DNA from: Pseudomonadota bacterium
GTDB taxonomy: Bacteria; Pseudomonadota; Alphaproteobacteria; Sphingomonadales; Sphingomonadaceae
Direction: 5' to 3'
NCBI GenBank assembly: GCA_023423775.1
Contig: JAFAEZ010000053.1
Coordinates: 1 to 34,813, forward strand
DNA length: 34,813 nt
Position 1 is the stretch's first letter, and each line of letters starts with the position of its first letter. A program made the translations under genes and the position numbers. Shown piece after piece: positions 21,738 through 31,072 of the stretch. Under the pieces are notes generated by a model. The model worked only from the letters and a program-made list of their open reading frames with translations. It made no database searches and had not been told where the DNA came from.

Positions 21738-23861
21738 ATGCCGGCCGCCAGTGCACGCCCTTCCGTAGCCGGAGCCTCGTCGGGCTCGCTGCGGCCGGCC
21801 GTCCTGCTGATTGCGTCCTTCAGCCTGGCATTGATCGCGGTGACTTGGTGGGCGGTGTTCGCGCAGGCGCGGTTCGAGCGGAGCGAGGCGATCACTGCCG
21901 CCGTGCGCCAGAACGCCAACCGCGCGATCGCGCTCGAGGAGTTTGTCGCCCGGACCCTGCAGACGGCGGATTCGGCGATGCTCCACATTGCCGGACAGTT
22001 TCACCACGTGAATGGTACGGCCGCTCGTCCGCAACTGCTCACGGACGACATCGTCCGCAACCGGCTCTTCACGGCAGTCAGCGTCGCCAATGCAAAGGGC
22101 GACATCATCGCGACCTCGTTCGATCCACCGCCGAGCAATGTGAACGTCGCCAATGCAGAGACGTTTGCCGTCCATGTAAAGCGCGATACGGGCAAGCTTT
22201 ATTTCGGAACGCCGCGCTACTCGGCACGCCTCGGCCAAGCCGTGGTGGCGGTGTCGCGGCGGATCAATAATCCGGACGGCAGCTTTGCCGGCGTCGTCAA
22301 CATCCAGATGCCACATGAGCGTTTTACCGATTTCCACGCCCATGCCGACGTCAAGCCGACCGACCTGCTGGGGGTGGTCGGGCTCGACGGCATCGTTCGC
22401 GCCCGTCGCACCGGCAACGATTCGAGCTACGGCCAGGATCTCAGCAAGGCGGTTGCCACGCAGATGCAGCGCCGGGGCCGCGACGGCACCTATGAAGGCG
22501 GGGCGACGATCGACGGCATCAGGCGCTTCATCGCCCACCGCCGGGTCGGCGGTCACCAGATCTTCGTCACCTCCGGTGTCGGCCGCGAAGACGTGCTCGC
22601 GCCGCTGCGCAAGCGGCACCGCGCCTATTTTGCGGGCGCCGCTTTGCTCACGCTCGGCACCCTCGCCTTCGCGGCGCTGCTGATCGCGACTCTCTATCGC
22701 CGCCAGAAGGCGGCGAGCGAAATTGCCGAGGCCAACGAGCGGCTGCACGAGGCGCAGCGGATCGGCCAGATCGGCGATTGGGTCTACGACATGGAAAAGG
22801 GTTTCACCCACTGGTCGGACCAGCTCTACGCGATGAACCGGCGCGATCCGTCGCGGGGACCACCAAGCTATGCGGAAATGGTCGCCCATCTCGACGAGCC
22901 GAGTCGCCGCACCATCGAGCGAGCCATCGCCCTCGCCATCCGTACGGGCGAGAAGCAGGAATATCAGATGACGGTCCGCTTCCCCAACGGCGACGTTTCG
23001 CACCGCCAGACGGTGGCGGTGCCGACCCGCGACAGCACCGGGCGCGTCGTCCGGCTGCACGGCACCGATCAGGACATCAGTGCGCGCAAGCTGCTCGAGA
23101 CTCTGCAGGCCGAGGTCGCCCATCTGTCGCGCACCGAAGCGATGAACACGATGGCGGCGACGCTCGCCCACGAGATCAACCAGCCGCTCGCCGCCGCCAG
23201 CAACTATCTGATCGGCGTGCGCCGGCTGCTCGGCCGGTCCGGCCAGGAGGCGAACGTGCATGAGGGGGTCGACGCGGCCGCGCAGCAGATCCGCCTCGCC
23301 GGCGACATCATCCGCCGCATCCGCGATATGGTCTCCAACAAGGAGAGCTGGCACGAAAGCGCCGCGTTGAGCGAGATCGTCGAGGATTCAGTCTCGCTGA
23401 TCGCGATGGCGAACCGCTATCCCGACATCGACTTGCAGGTCGATATCCACCCGGCGGCGGCGGTGATCACGGGCGACCGGGTTCAGATCCAGCAGGTGCT
23501 GATCAATCTGGTGCGCAACGCCTGCGATGCGGTGAGCGACGTCGAGCAGCCGCAGATCGCGATCTGCGGCGACCGTCTCGGCCACGACATCCGCATCTGC
23601 GTCAGCGACAACGGACCGGGCATTTCCGATTCCTGCGACCTGTTCGCGCCTTTCTCGACCTCGAAGGAAAGCGGCCTGGGGCTCGGCCTGTTGATCTCGC
23701 GCACGATCGTGGAGGCGCATGGCGGTCGGATATGGGCCGAGCCTCGCGCCGGCGGCGGAACCAGCCTGTGCTTCACCATTCCGGTCGTGGCCGCGGCGCT
23801 CGCGCTGGAAGGAGGCGAACTGGACGAGGCCGAGCAGGAGCTGCAGGCGCAGAGCGGCTGA
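21738..23861 (+). CDS. Membrane-bound PAS sensor histidine kinase, orphan
   Basis: 707 residues. TM1 at about 20-42, a periplasmic sensor of about 250 residues of the Cache/PDC type (VARTLQTADSAMLHIAGQ, FGTPRYSARLGQAVVAVSRR), TM2 at about 296-318, a PAS domain (about 330-450, IGQIGDWVYDMEKGFTHWSD with a PAC end LHGTDQDISARK), then the kinase core. The phospho-acceptor is His478 in TLAHEINQPLAAASNYL, the FixL/DctB-like HK4 type. The ATPase has the N box NLVRNACDAV, G1 DNGPGIS and G2 GLGLGLLISRTIVEAHGG. No receiver domain and no response-regulator gene is adjacent, so the partner lies elsewhere. A terminator just upstream means it has its own promoter. Confidence 0.93.
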   Translation: MPAASARPSVAGASSGSLRPAVLLIASFSLALIAVTWWAVFAQARFERSEAITAAVRQNANRAIALEEFVARTLQTADSAMLHIAGQFHHVNGTAARPQLLTDDIVRNRLFTAVSVANAKGDIIATSFDPPPSNVNVANAETFAVHVKRDTGKLYFGTPRYSARLGQAVVAVSRRINNPDGSFAGVVNIQMPHERFTDFHAHADVKPTDLLGVVGLDGIVRARRTGNDSSYGQDLSKAVATQMQRRGRDGTYEGGATIDGIRRFIAHRRVGGHQIFVTSGVGREDVLAPLRKRHRAYFAGAALLTLGTLAFAALLIATLYRRQKAASEIAEANERLHEAQRIGQIGDWVYDMEKGFTHWSDQLYAMNRRDPSRGPPSYAEMVAHLDEPSRRTIERAIALAIRTGEKQEYQMTVRFPNGDVSHRQTVAVPTRDSTGRVVRLHGTDQDISARKLLETLQAEVAHLSRTEAMNTMAATLAHEINQPLAAASNYLIGVRRLLGRSGQEANVHEGVDAAAQQIRLAGDIIRRIRDMVSNKESWHESAALSEIVEDSVSLIAMANRYPDIDLQVDIHPAAAVITGDRVQIQQVLINLVRNACDAVSDVEQPQIAICGDRLGHDIRICVSDNGPGISDSCDLFAPFSTSKESGLGLGLLISRTIVEAHGGRIWAEPRAGGGTSLCFTIPVVAAALALEGGELDEAEQELQAQSG

Positions 23862-23863
23862 GG

Positions 23864-24541
23864 TCAGGCGCTGGTCTCCAATTGGGTGAAGCGCACCTGC
23901 ATCACCTCGCGCCGCTCGATCTGGCCCTCGGAGCCCTTTTCGATCACCGTCAGCATCTGCACGTCCTTCCCGCCGAGCGGCATGACCAGCAGTCCGCCGC
24001 GGGCGAGCTGGTCGAGCAACGGCTCGGGCACTTCCGGCGCGGCGGCGGTGACGAGGATCCGGTCGAACGGCGCGTGTTCGGGCCAGCCGCGCGATCCGGC
24101 GCCGACCCGGACCGCGACGCCGGTATGGCCGAGGGCGAGCAGGCGGAGCCCAGCCTCGCCGGCAAATTCCTCGACCACCTCGACGCTCCACACGCGCGCG
24201 CCCATTTCGGCCATGAGCGCCGCCTGGTAGCCGAGGCCGGTGCCCACTTCGAGCACGCGTAAGCCCGGTTTCAGATCCAGCAGATCGAGCATCAGCGCGC
24301 AGATGAAGGGCTGCGAGACGGTCTTGTCGAAGCCGAGCGGAAGCGGCGTATCATGATAGGCCAGAGCTGCCAGCTGGGCGGGGACGAACAGGTGGCGCGG
24401 CACCTCCATCATCGCCCGCGACAGGCCGGGCTCCATCCTGTCCTTGCCGATCTCCTCGCTGGCCAGATCGAAATGGATGTCGATCACTTCCACCATGTGC
24501 CGGCGAAGGATCGCCAGATGGTGCTCGTTCATCGGCTTCAT
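23864..24541 (-). CDS. pcm: Protein-L-isoaspartate O-methyltransferase family protein
   Basis: 225 residues, SAM-dependent. Seen: VPRHLFVPAQLAALAYHDTP, LPLGFDKTVSQPFICALMLD (the Pcm signature of Ser-Gln-Pro after the substrate loop), the SAM motif VLEVGTGLGYQAALMAEMGA, WSVEVVEEF and FDRILVTAAAPEVPEPLLDQ. Members repair isoaspartyl residues in aged proteins, although many alphaproteobacterial homologues are only annotated by similarity. The start ATG 24541 follows GGAG at 8 nt; a second ATG at 24532 lacks a ribosome-binding site. It converges with the kinase gene, with 2 nt between the stops, and is divergent from the PH-domain genes. Confidence 0.92.
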   Translation of the reverse strand: MKPMNEHHLAILRRHMVEVIDIHFDLASEEIGKDRMEPGLSRAMMEVPRHLFVPAQLAALAYHDTPLPLGFDKTVSQPFICALMLDLLDLKPGLRVLEVGTGLGYQAALMAEMGARVWSVEVVEEFAGEAGLRLLALGHTGVAVRVGAGSRGWPEHAPFDRILVTAAAPEVPEPLLDQLARGGLLVMPLGGKDVQMLTVIEKGSEGQIERREVMQVRFTQLETSA

Positions 24542-24662
24542 CGCCCTGCTCCGCCCGATTGCCCTCGCACCCCCAACGCGCGCCGCCCGAACATTCTCCA
24601 CCAGCCCGCTTGTCTGACCGGCGGGCGGCCCTATCGTCGGCGCGGACGAAAAGGGGGCCTGA

Positions 24663-25101
24663 ATGGACGCACTCGAACGCGGCCAATTGACGGTGATGCG
24701 CATCCACGGCGGGGGGGGGGGGCGCCGCGGACGGATTGCTGTCGGTTCAGCTCGGCACGCCGCTCGGGATCGTGGCCGGGCCGGTGCTGCCAATCGCATT
24801 CTATATCGCCTTCCTCGCGCCGGGGCGGCGCTATCGCGCCTGGAGCTATGCAATCGACGAGGACAATCTCCGCATCGCCCGCGGGGTCTGGAAGCGAGTG
24901 GAGACGATCGTACCGCTCGTCCGCGTCCAGCATATCGACATTTCGCAGGGGCCGATCGAGCGCGCCTCCGGCGTCTGCCGGCTCGTCCTGCACACTGCCG
25001 GCACGATGCACAGCCGCGTCGTCCTGCCCGGGCTGGAGCGGACCCGGGCGGAAAAGATGCGGACCGCGATCCGCGCCAGGATCGGCACAGGTCCGCTGTG
25101 A
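24663..25101 (+). pseudogene. YdbS-like PH-domain membrane protein, frameshifted at a 12-G run
   Basis: The frame opens at ATG 24663 with AAAGGGGG upstream (MDALERGQLTVMRIHG) and then meets 12 consecutive G residues (24711-24722). Past the run, the proper sequence continues one frame on (DGLLSVQLGTPLGIVAGPVL) to a TGA at 25099-25101. Removing one G restores a single frame of about 145 residues. The downstream part has one membrane segment and the bPH2 domain RRYRAWSYAIDEDNLRIARG, VETIVPLVRVQHIDISQGP, ERASGVCRLVLHTAGT. The usual first membrane helix of the family seems replaced by the glycine run, so a base-calling or assembly artefact, a collapsed sequence or true phase variation are all possible. 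The end overlaps the start of the next gene (GTGA). Confidence 0.75.
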
Positions 25102-26528
25102 GCGAAACCGTCGCCGACCAGCATGTCCATCCTGCGACCATCCCGCTGCGCTTCCTGAAGGAAGTGCCCTCGAACCTGATCGGCCTGCCGGCGATCTTCG
25201 CGGTGGTGTCGGATGTGGGCCTCGGCACGGTGTTGTTGGTTGCGGCCGCCACCGGCGTTGCGACCTTCGTCGTCAACTGGCTGAAATGGCGGAGCTTTCG
25301 CTACGGCGTCGGCGAGACCGACCTGGTCATCGAAAGCGGACTCCTGCAGCGCACGCGCCGATCGATCCCGTTCCACCGCATCCAGGACATCGATATCGAG
25401 CAAAGGCTCGGCCAACGCCTGTTCGGGCTCGCCAAAGTCCGCATCGAAACCGGCGGATCGGGCAAGGACGAAGGGGTGCTCGACAGCGTCAGCCTGGCCG
25501 AGGCCGACCATCTGCGCAGCGTCTTGAAGCAGGGGCGGGGAGGGATTGCTCCGGCCACGGAGGCTCCTGACGCGCTCCCCATCATTGCAATGCCGCTGGG
25601 CCGCGTGCTGTTGTCGGGCCTGTTCAACTTCTCCTTGCTCTACATCGCCGGCCTGTTCGCGATCCTGCAGAGCTTCGAGCCGTGGCTGCCGTTCGACATT
25701 TACGATCCGGGTCGCTGGGTGGGCCTGATCGGTGCGGACGTGACCGGACGGTTCTCGTTCGTGGCGATCGCCTCCGTGCTCGTGCTGGCGGCCGCGCTCG
25801 GCGTCCTCACGGGCGTGCTCCGGATTCTCGCCCGGGATTACGGCTTCCGCCTGACCCTGGAGGAGGAGAGCCGCTTTCGCCGGGTCCGGGGCCTGTTCAC
25901 GCGCAGCGAGAGCGTGATTGCGCGGGATCGAATCCAGCTCGCGCTGGTAACCGACGGGCCGGTGCGGCGGCTGTTCGACGGGGCCGACCTTTCTTTCCAG
26001 ACGCTCAGCGCCGGCGCCGAGGAATCCGGTCGGCAGAGCGTCGCGCCTTTCTCGACCACGACCGAGGTGGCGCAGATACTCTCCCTCGCGGGCACCTATC
26101 GCCTGCCGCACGCGGGCGAGTTGCACATGGTGTCGCGCCGCCACGTCCTGCGGGTGGTCCTTGCCGAACTGCTGGTGCCGCTGCCGCTGCTGCTGGTCGC
26201 CTCTTTGTTCTGGCCGGCGGCGTTGCTGCTGCTACCCTTGCTGGGGCTTGGTGCGGTCGGGGCGGTCGTCAGCCGCCGTTTTCACCTGCATGGCTTCGAC
26301 GGTGGATTGCTATTCGTGCGGAAGGGCTTCTGGCGACGGCGCCTCTGGATCGTGCCGGCGACGAACGTGCAGGGCCTGGCGGTGACCCGCACCTGGCTCC
26401 AGCGTCGGCTCGGTCTCGCTACCCTGCACGTGGATACGGCGGGCGCGAGCGTGTTCGATTATCCGCGCATCGTCGACATACGGCACGCCGAAGCGGTGGC
26501 GCTGGCCACGGCGTTGGTCGAGCGCTAG
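25098..26528 (+). CDS. YdbT-like membrane protein with three bacterial PH domains
   Basis: 476 residues starting at GTG 25098, which overlaps the stop of the YdbS-like gene. Three bPH2 (DUF304) units are visible: FRYGVGETDLVIESGLLQRT with SIPFHRIQDIDIEQRL (about 60-110), DYGFRLTLEEESRFRRVRGL with SVIARDRIQLALV (about 245-290), and a third at the C-terminus (RRFHLHGFDGGLLFVRKGFW, IVPATNVQGLAVTRTWLQRR). Each is preceded by paired hydrophobic helices (for example LFNFSLLYIAGLFAILQSF). Such YdbS/YdbT pairs are inner-membrane proteins of poorly known function, possibly related to envelope stress. It ends with CTAG shared with the converging GNAT gene. Confidence 0.9.
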   Translation: MSETVADQHVHPATIPLRFLKEVPSNLIGLPAIFAVVSDVGLGTVLLVAAATGVATFVVNWLKWRSFRYGVGETDLVIESGLLQRTRRSIPFHRIQDIDIEQRLGQRLFGLAKVRIETGGSGKDEGVLDSVSLAEADHLRSVLKQGRGGIAPATEAPDALPIIAMPLGRVLLSGLFNFSLLYIAGLFAILQSFEPWLPFDIYDPGRWVGLIGADVTGRFSFVAIASVLVLAAALGVLTGVLRILARDYGFRLTLEEESRFRRVRGLFTRSESVIARDRIQLALVTDGPVRRLFDGADLSFQTLSAGAEESGRQSVAPFSTTTEVAQILSLAGTYRLPHAGELHMVSRRHVLRVVLAELLVPLPLLLVASLFWPAALLLLPLLGLGAVGAVVSRRFHLHGFDGGLLFVRKGFWRRRLWIVPATNVQGLAVTRTWLQRRLGLATLHVDTAGASVFDYPRIVDIRHAEAVALATALVER

Positions 26529-27040
26529 AGGGGACGGGCCATCAGCAGGTCGCGCTGGAGATCGCTGCCGAGCTGGAAGCCGCGCTCGCCGACCACCTCG
26601 AAGCCGAAGCGGCGATAGAAGGCCAGAGCGCGGCCATTATGCTCCCAGACGCTGAGCCAGATCGCATCACCCAGCGGCGCGGCGGCGGCGAGCGTGCGCT
26701 CCATCAGCGCAGCGGCGATGCCGCGGCCGTGCTGCTCCCTGTCGACATAGAAGCGGCTGATCTCGAACGGCCGCTCCGCCGTGACGCAATCGGGGGCGGG
26801 GCCCACACGGAAATAGGAGTAGCCGACGATCGCGCCGTTCACCTCGGCGAGCAGCACTTCGGCGCCCGTCTCGGCTATTTCCTCGCGCTGCAGCTCCGGC
26901 GAATAGGTGGTTCGGAGATAGTCGGCCATGTCCTCGGCCGTGTTTTCGGGGCCGAACGTCTGCTCGAAGACATGGGCCGCGAACCGGGCGAGCGCCGCGG
27001 CATCGGCGGTCGTCGCGCTGCGCAGCGTGAACTCGCTCAT
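26525..27040 (-). CDS. GNAT family N-acetyltransferase, last gene of the cysK operon
   Basis: 171 residues. The GNAT fold is shown by RSATTADAAALARFAAHVF at the N-terminus, AEVNGAIVGYSYFRVG, the acetyl-CoA loop FYVDREQHGRGIAAALMERT (Q-x-x-G-x-G/A core) and WLSVWEHNGRALAFYRRFGF with the usual Asn and Tyr. Its ATG overlaps the stop of the ATP-grasp gene (ATGA, 27037-27040), so the two are made together. It resembles small-molecule or amino-acid N-acetyltransferases (IAA/diamine type), but the substrate is unknown. In context it may acetylate the ATP-grasp product or give resistance to it. Confidence 0.92.
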   Translation of the reverse strand: MSEFTLRSATTADAAALARFAAHVFEQTFGPENTAEDMADYLRTTYSPELQREEIAETGAEVLLAEVNGAIVGYSYFRVGPAPDCVTAERPFEISRFYVDREQHGRGIAAALMERTLAAAAPLGDAIWLSVWEHNGRALAFYRRFGFEVVGERGFQLGSDLQRDLLMARPL

Positions 27041-27897
27041 GCGATGGCGGCTTGGACGGCGGCGGCGAAGGCTGCGCCCTCGTCCGGATCGTAGCCGAGG
27101 TAGAGATCGGGCTCGACCAGCTCGAGCTCCATCAAGGCGGGCCTGCCGTCCAGGCCGCGGACCAGGTCGACGCGGGCGTAGAGCAGAGGCTCGTCAACCG
27201 CGGCGAGCACGGCGTCGGCGGCTGCGCGCTCGTCGGACGCGGGATCGTAGCGCGCGATGATGCCGTCATATTCGGGCTGGACGCGGAAGTCGCCGGGCTG
27301 CGGGCGCTTCGAGATGGCGTGGCTGAAGCGGCCGTTGAAATAGAGCAAGGAGACCTCGCCCTCGGTCTCGATCGAGCGCAGATAGGGCTGGATCATGGCG
27401 GCGCCCGACGGCCCGTCGTCGAGCGGCGTCCCGGGCGACCAGCGGATGGTCTGCCAGGCGCCGGCCGAGACCTGCGGCTTGGCGACCAGCCGGTCGGTGC
27501 CGAAGCGGTCCGACGCCTCGCGCAACGCCTCCAGGGTCAGGCGCTCGACATAGAGGGTCAGCACGATCGGCGCGCCTTTGGCCTCGAGCCGGGCGAGATA
27601 GGTCTTGTCGGAATTCCAGCGCAGCACCGAGGGCGGGTTGCGCAGCGCGAGGCCGTCCGCTTCCCAGCCCGCGACGCGCTCGGCCCAATGCCCGTTGCCG
27701 TGATGATAGCCCCAGGCGAGCAGCGGCAGGACGAGGTCGAACCCGGCGAGGTCCGGCCCAGTCCAGCTCCGCCCTTCCACCTCGAGCCCAGCGGCGCGCA
27801 AGGGTGCCGCCAGCCGCGCCAGCACGTCCGGCCAGCGCGCCGAATAATTCTCACTCTCGGGATCGGGAGTGAGGATTGCGATCCTCGGTGCCGCCAT
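27037..27897 (-). CDS. ATP-grasp amino-acid/peptide ligase (RimK/DcsG-like)
   Basis: 286 residues. The N-terminal domain begins IAILTPDPESENYSARWPDV and has LVLPLLAWGYHHGNGHWAE and NPPSVLRWNSDKTYLARLEA, where the Lys and NSDK stretch start the ATP-grasp fold. RLVAKPQVSAGAW and GEVSLLYFNGRFSHAISK belong to the nucleotide-binding part, and LMELELVEPDLYLGY carries the acidic Mg-binding residues. By memory this layout is that of the family containing the D-cycloserine cyclo-ligase DcsG, along with many uncharacterised proteins. It would join a carboxylate to an amine through an acyl-phosphate. It lies 3 nt after cysK and overlaps the GNAT gene, so its substrate is likely a cysteine-type amino acid (inferred). 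Confidence 0.85.
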   Translation of the reverse strand: MAAPRIAILTPDPESENYSARWPDVLARLAAPLRAAGLEVEGRSWTGPDLAGFDLVLPLLAWGYHHGNGHWAERVAGWEADGLALRNPPSVLRWNSDKTYLARLEAKGAPIVLTLYVERLTLEALREASDRFGTDRLVAKPQVSAGAWQTIRWSPGTPLDDGPSGAAMIQPYLRSIETEGEVSLLYFNGRFSHAISKRPQPGDFRVQPEYDGIIARYDPASDERAAADAVLAAVDEPLLYARVDLVRGLDGRPALMELELVEPDLYLGYDPDEGAAFAAAVQAAIA

Positions 27898-27900
27898 CGC

Positions 27901-28817
<917 letters not shown>

Positions 28818-28821
<4 letters not shown>

Positions 28822-30188
28822 GGCTGTCCTTTCTCGGCTCTGGGATCGAGGCCCGCGACCATTGCGGGGACTTCTACGTCCGGAACGTCCTTTCCGGAAG
28901 CTTCGGCAAGAATTTGCGGGTCCGGCGCGACGAAGCGATCCGCGCGGCGCAGCCCGGGGAAGACGAGGGCGCAGATGCCGGTCGCCGCCACGGCCAGCGC
29001 GCCGCCGCCGACCACCGCCATCACCGGGCCGACCGCCGAGCCGGCAAGCCCGGCGCGGAATTCGCCAAGCTCGTTGGACGCGGAGATGAACAGGCCCGAG
29101 ACCGCCGAGACGCGGCCCCGCATCGCGTCGGGCGTGTGGAGCTGGATCAGCGAGGAGCGGACATAGACGCTGATCATGTCGGCGGCACCGAGCACGAACA
29201 GGCTCGCAAGCGAGAGCCACATCACGCGCGACTCGCCGAACACGATCGTCGCGACGCCGAACAAGGCGACGCAGCCGAACATCTTGGCGCCGACATGGCG
29301 CTTGAGCGGCCGCCGGGCGAGGACCAGCGCGGTGAGCGCGGCGCCAACCGCCGGAGCGGCGCGGAGGGCGCCGAGGCCTTCGGAGCCGACATGGAGAATG
29401 TCGCGCGCATAGACCGGCAGCATCGCTGTCGCGCCGCCGAGCAGGACCGCGAACAGATCGAGCGTGATCGCGCCGAGCACGATCTTGTTGTCGCGGACGT
29501 AGCGCAGCCCTTCGATGACGGCGCGCAGCGGGTGCGAATCGCCGGCATTGCCGAGCGGGATCGGACGGATGATCAGCATCGCGCCGAGCGCCACGCCGAA
29601 CAATATGGCCGACGCCTCGTAGGGGAGGGCGGTGCTGAGCGCATAGGCGCCGCCGCCGATCAGCGGGCCGGCGACGCTGCCCGCCTGCCAGGCGATCGAA
29701 TTGAGCGCGATCGCATTGGGAAGCAAAGCCGGCGGCACGAGATTGGGGGCGAAGGAGGCCAAAGCCGGGCCGGCGAAGGCGCGGCCGATGCCCAGCACCA
29801 CCGCGACCGCGAACAAAGGGATCAGCGACATCGCGTCGAACCAGACGAGGGCCGCCAGGGCCGCCGAGCAGAGCAGTTCGAGCGCCAGGCTGGCGCGCAC
29901 GATCCAGCGCCGGTCGATCCGGTCGGCGACGTAGCCCGCGACCAGGGTGAGCGCGAACAAAGGGAGGAATTGCGCCAGGCCGACCATGCCGAGCCAGAAG
30001 CTCGCCCGCTCGATGCTCATCGTCTCGCGGGCGAGGTCATAGACGTGAATGCCGATCACGACGACCAGCATCGTGCTCGCCATGGTGCTTGCCAGTCGCG
30101 CCGCCCAGAAGGCGCGATAGTCGCGATAATGGAAGGGGGAGGTCGCCGGCATGTCTGGCTGGGCACTAGGACGGTCGTGGGAGCGCAT
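28818..30188 (-). CDS. MFS transporter (EntS/MFS_3-like), first gene of the cysK operon
   Basis: About 456 residues, with about ten to twelve hydrophobic helices (for example STMASTMLVVVIGIHVYDLA, FLPLFALTLVAGYVADRIDR with the family loop GYVADRIDRR, LGAITLDLFAVLLGGATAML, VSGLFISASNELGEFRAG). It belongs to the enterobactin-exporter-like branch of the major facilitator superfamily, whose members mostly export small molecules. The start used is ATG 30188; a GTG at 30194 or an ATG at 30152 (MPATSPFHYRDY) are alternatives. Its stop overlaps the cysK ATG, so it leads a four-gene operon. The likely cargo is cysteine or a product of the operon (inferred). Confidence 0.9.
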
Positions 30189-30343
30189 CAACACCCGTGA
30201 CGCCGAAAGCGGCTATTTCGCGCGGACGCGCGGCGGCGGGCAAGATTTGGCTCGTTCCGGCGCCGCCGAGAGCGCAATGTTGCCTCGGAGGCAGGGCTGG
30301 GGTCGAAAGCTTCTGGGCATCCGCCCGGGTCGCAAGCAGAGCC

Positions 30344-30730
30344 TCAGCCGGTCACGGCCTTTATGTCGGTCCTCGCGAAATCGTCGCCGACGAAGAGGAG
30401 CGGGCAGTCGTGCTCCTTCGCCAAAGCGTAAGCGAAACAGTCGCCGAAATTCAGGCCGGCCGGGTGGAAGCCTTTGCCCCAGTGCCGATAGGCGCGAACC
30501 GCGGCATAAGCGAGCGGCTCAGTCAGCGACATGACGATCAGCTCCAAATCGTCGATCAGCTGAGTCATGTCGTCGTGCAGTTGCCTATGAGCTGCAACGA
30601 TCAGCGCCTCAGTCAAATTCGGGGCCGCAATCAGCATCTGGTCCTGCTTCGCAATGGCTGACCGACAGTCGCTCGCCCCCGGCTCATCCTGAAGGATGGC
30701 CATCAGGGCCGACGTATCGATGACGATCAC
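30344..30730 (-). CDS. vapC: VapC-type PIN-domain toxin
   Basis: 128-residue ribonuclease of the PIN fold. The acidic Mg-binding residues are present: Asp5 (VIDTSALMA), Glu41 (LTEALIV), Asp97 (NFGDCFAYALA) and Asp116/117 (FVGDDFARTDI). Such toxins cleave tRNA or rRNA when not bound by their antitoxin. Its start overlaps the antitoxin stop (ATGA, 30727-30730), the usual order antitoxin then toxin. All key residues are intact, so the toxin is probably active. Confidence 0.94.
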   Translation of the reverse strand: MIVIDTSALMAILQDEPGASDCRSAIAKQDQMLIAAPNLTEALIVAAHRQLHDDMTQLIDDLELIVMSLTEPLAYAAVRAYRHWGKGFHPAGLNFGDCFAYALAKEHDCPLLFVGDDFARTDIKAVTG

Positions 30731-30999
30731 GCCGGCATGCCGTCATCGCCGTAGAGAAAGTCCTGGCTTCGGGCTGCGCTGGGTCCGCTATCGGGGCCGC
30801 GTGCGCGCGCGGCGGCAACGGCACGGTCAATCGCCGCCAGTCGGCGCGCGCGCAGATCTTCGGGAGAACGCTTGGGATTGACCGGCGTCAGCCGTACGGC
30901 GGGCTGGCCGTGACGGGTGAGGATCACCTCGTCCCCAGCTTCGGCGCGGCGGACGAGATCGGTCAGCTTGCCTTTGGCGTCGGTCACGGAAATGTGCAT
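30727..30999 (-). CDS. vapB: Antitoxin, Phd/YefM-type fold, partner of VapC
   Basis: 90 residues. The N-terminus MHISVTDAKGKLTDLVRRAE, with GDEVILTRHGQPAVRLTPV, is the DNA-binding Phd/YefM domain. The rest is a charged, Ala/Arg-rich toxin-neutralising tail. The start ATG 30999 is fixed by AAGGAG (31006-31011, minus strand); the in-frame ATG at 31020 lies inside the operator. A perfect inverted repeat directly upstream is the expected binding site for self-repression. Named VapB for its partner, although the fold is Phd-like. Confidence 0.92.
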   Translation of the reverse strand: MHISVTDAKGKLTDLVRRAEAGDEVILTRHGQPAVRLTPVNPKRSPEDLRARRLAAIDRAVAAARARGPDSGPSAARSQDFLYGDDGMPA

Positions 31000-31010
31000 C
31001 GCACGCTCCT

Positions 31011-31049
31011 TCTGGACCATTAGATGGTCCAGATCGGGGTATTCGTCAA
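31011..31049 (-). promoter_or_regulatory. vapBC promoter with a perfect 10-bp inverted-repeat operator
   Basis: TCTGGACCAT (31011-31020) and ATGGTCCAGA (31024-31033) are perfect 10-bp arms with the 3-nt centre TAG. On the minus strand TTGACG (31049-31044) and TCTAAT (31024-31019; 5 of 6) form a promoter with a long 19-bp spacer. The operator covers the -10 region and touches the Shine-Dalgarno sequence, as expected for autorepression by the toxin-antitoxin complex. Confidence 0.7.
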
Positions 31050-31072
31050 TGAACGGTCCGGGGCCTAGCCGC

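Noticed and set aside
24663..26528. A single 621-residue fusion of the first PH-domain gene with ydbT
   Set aside because: The stretch after the G run in that frame is Arg-rich nonsense, while the next frame gives a good PH domain; ydbT has its own GTG start at the overlap.
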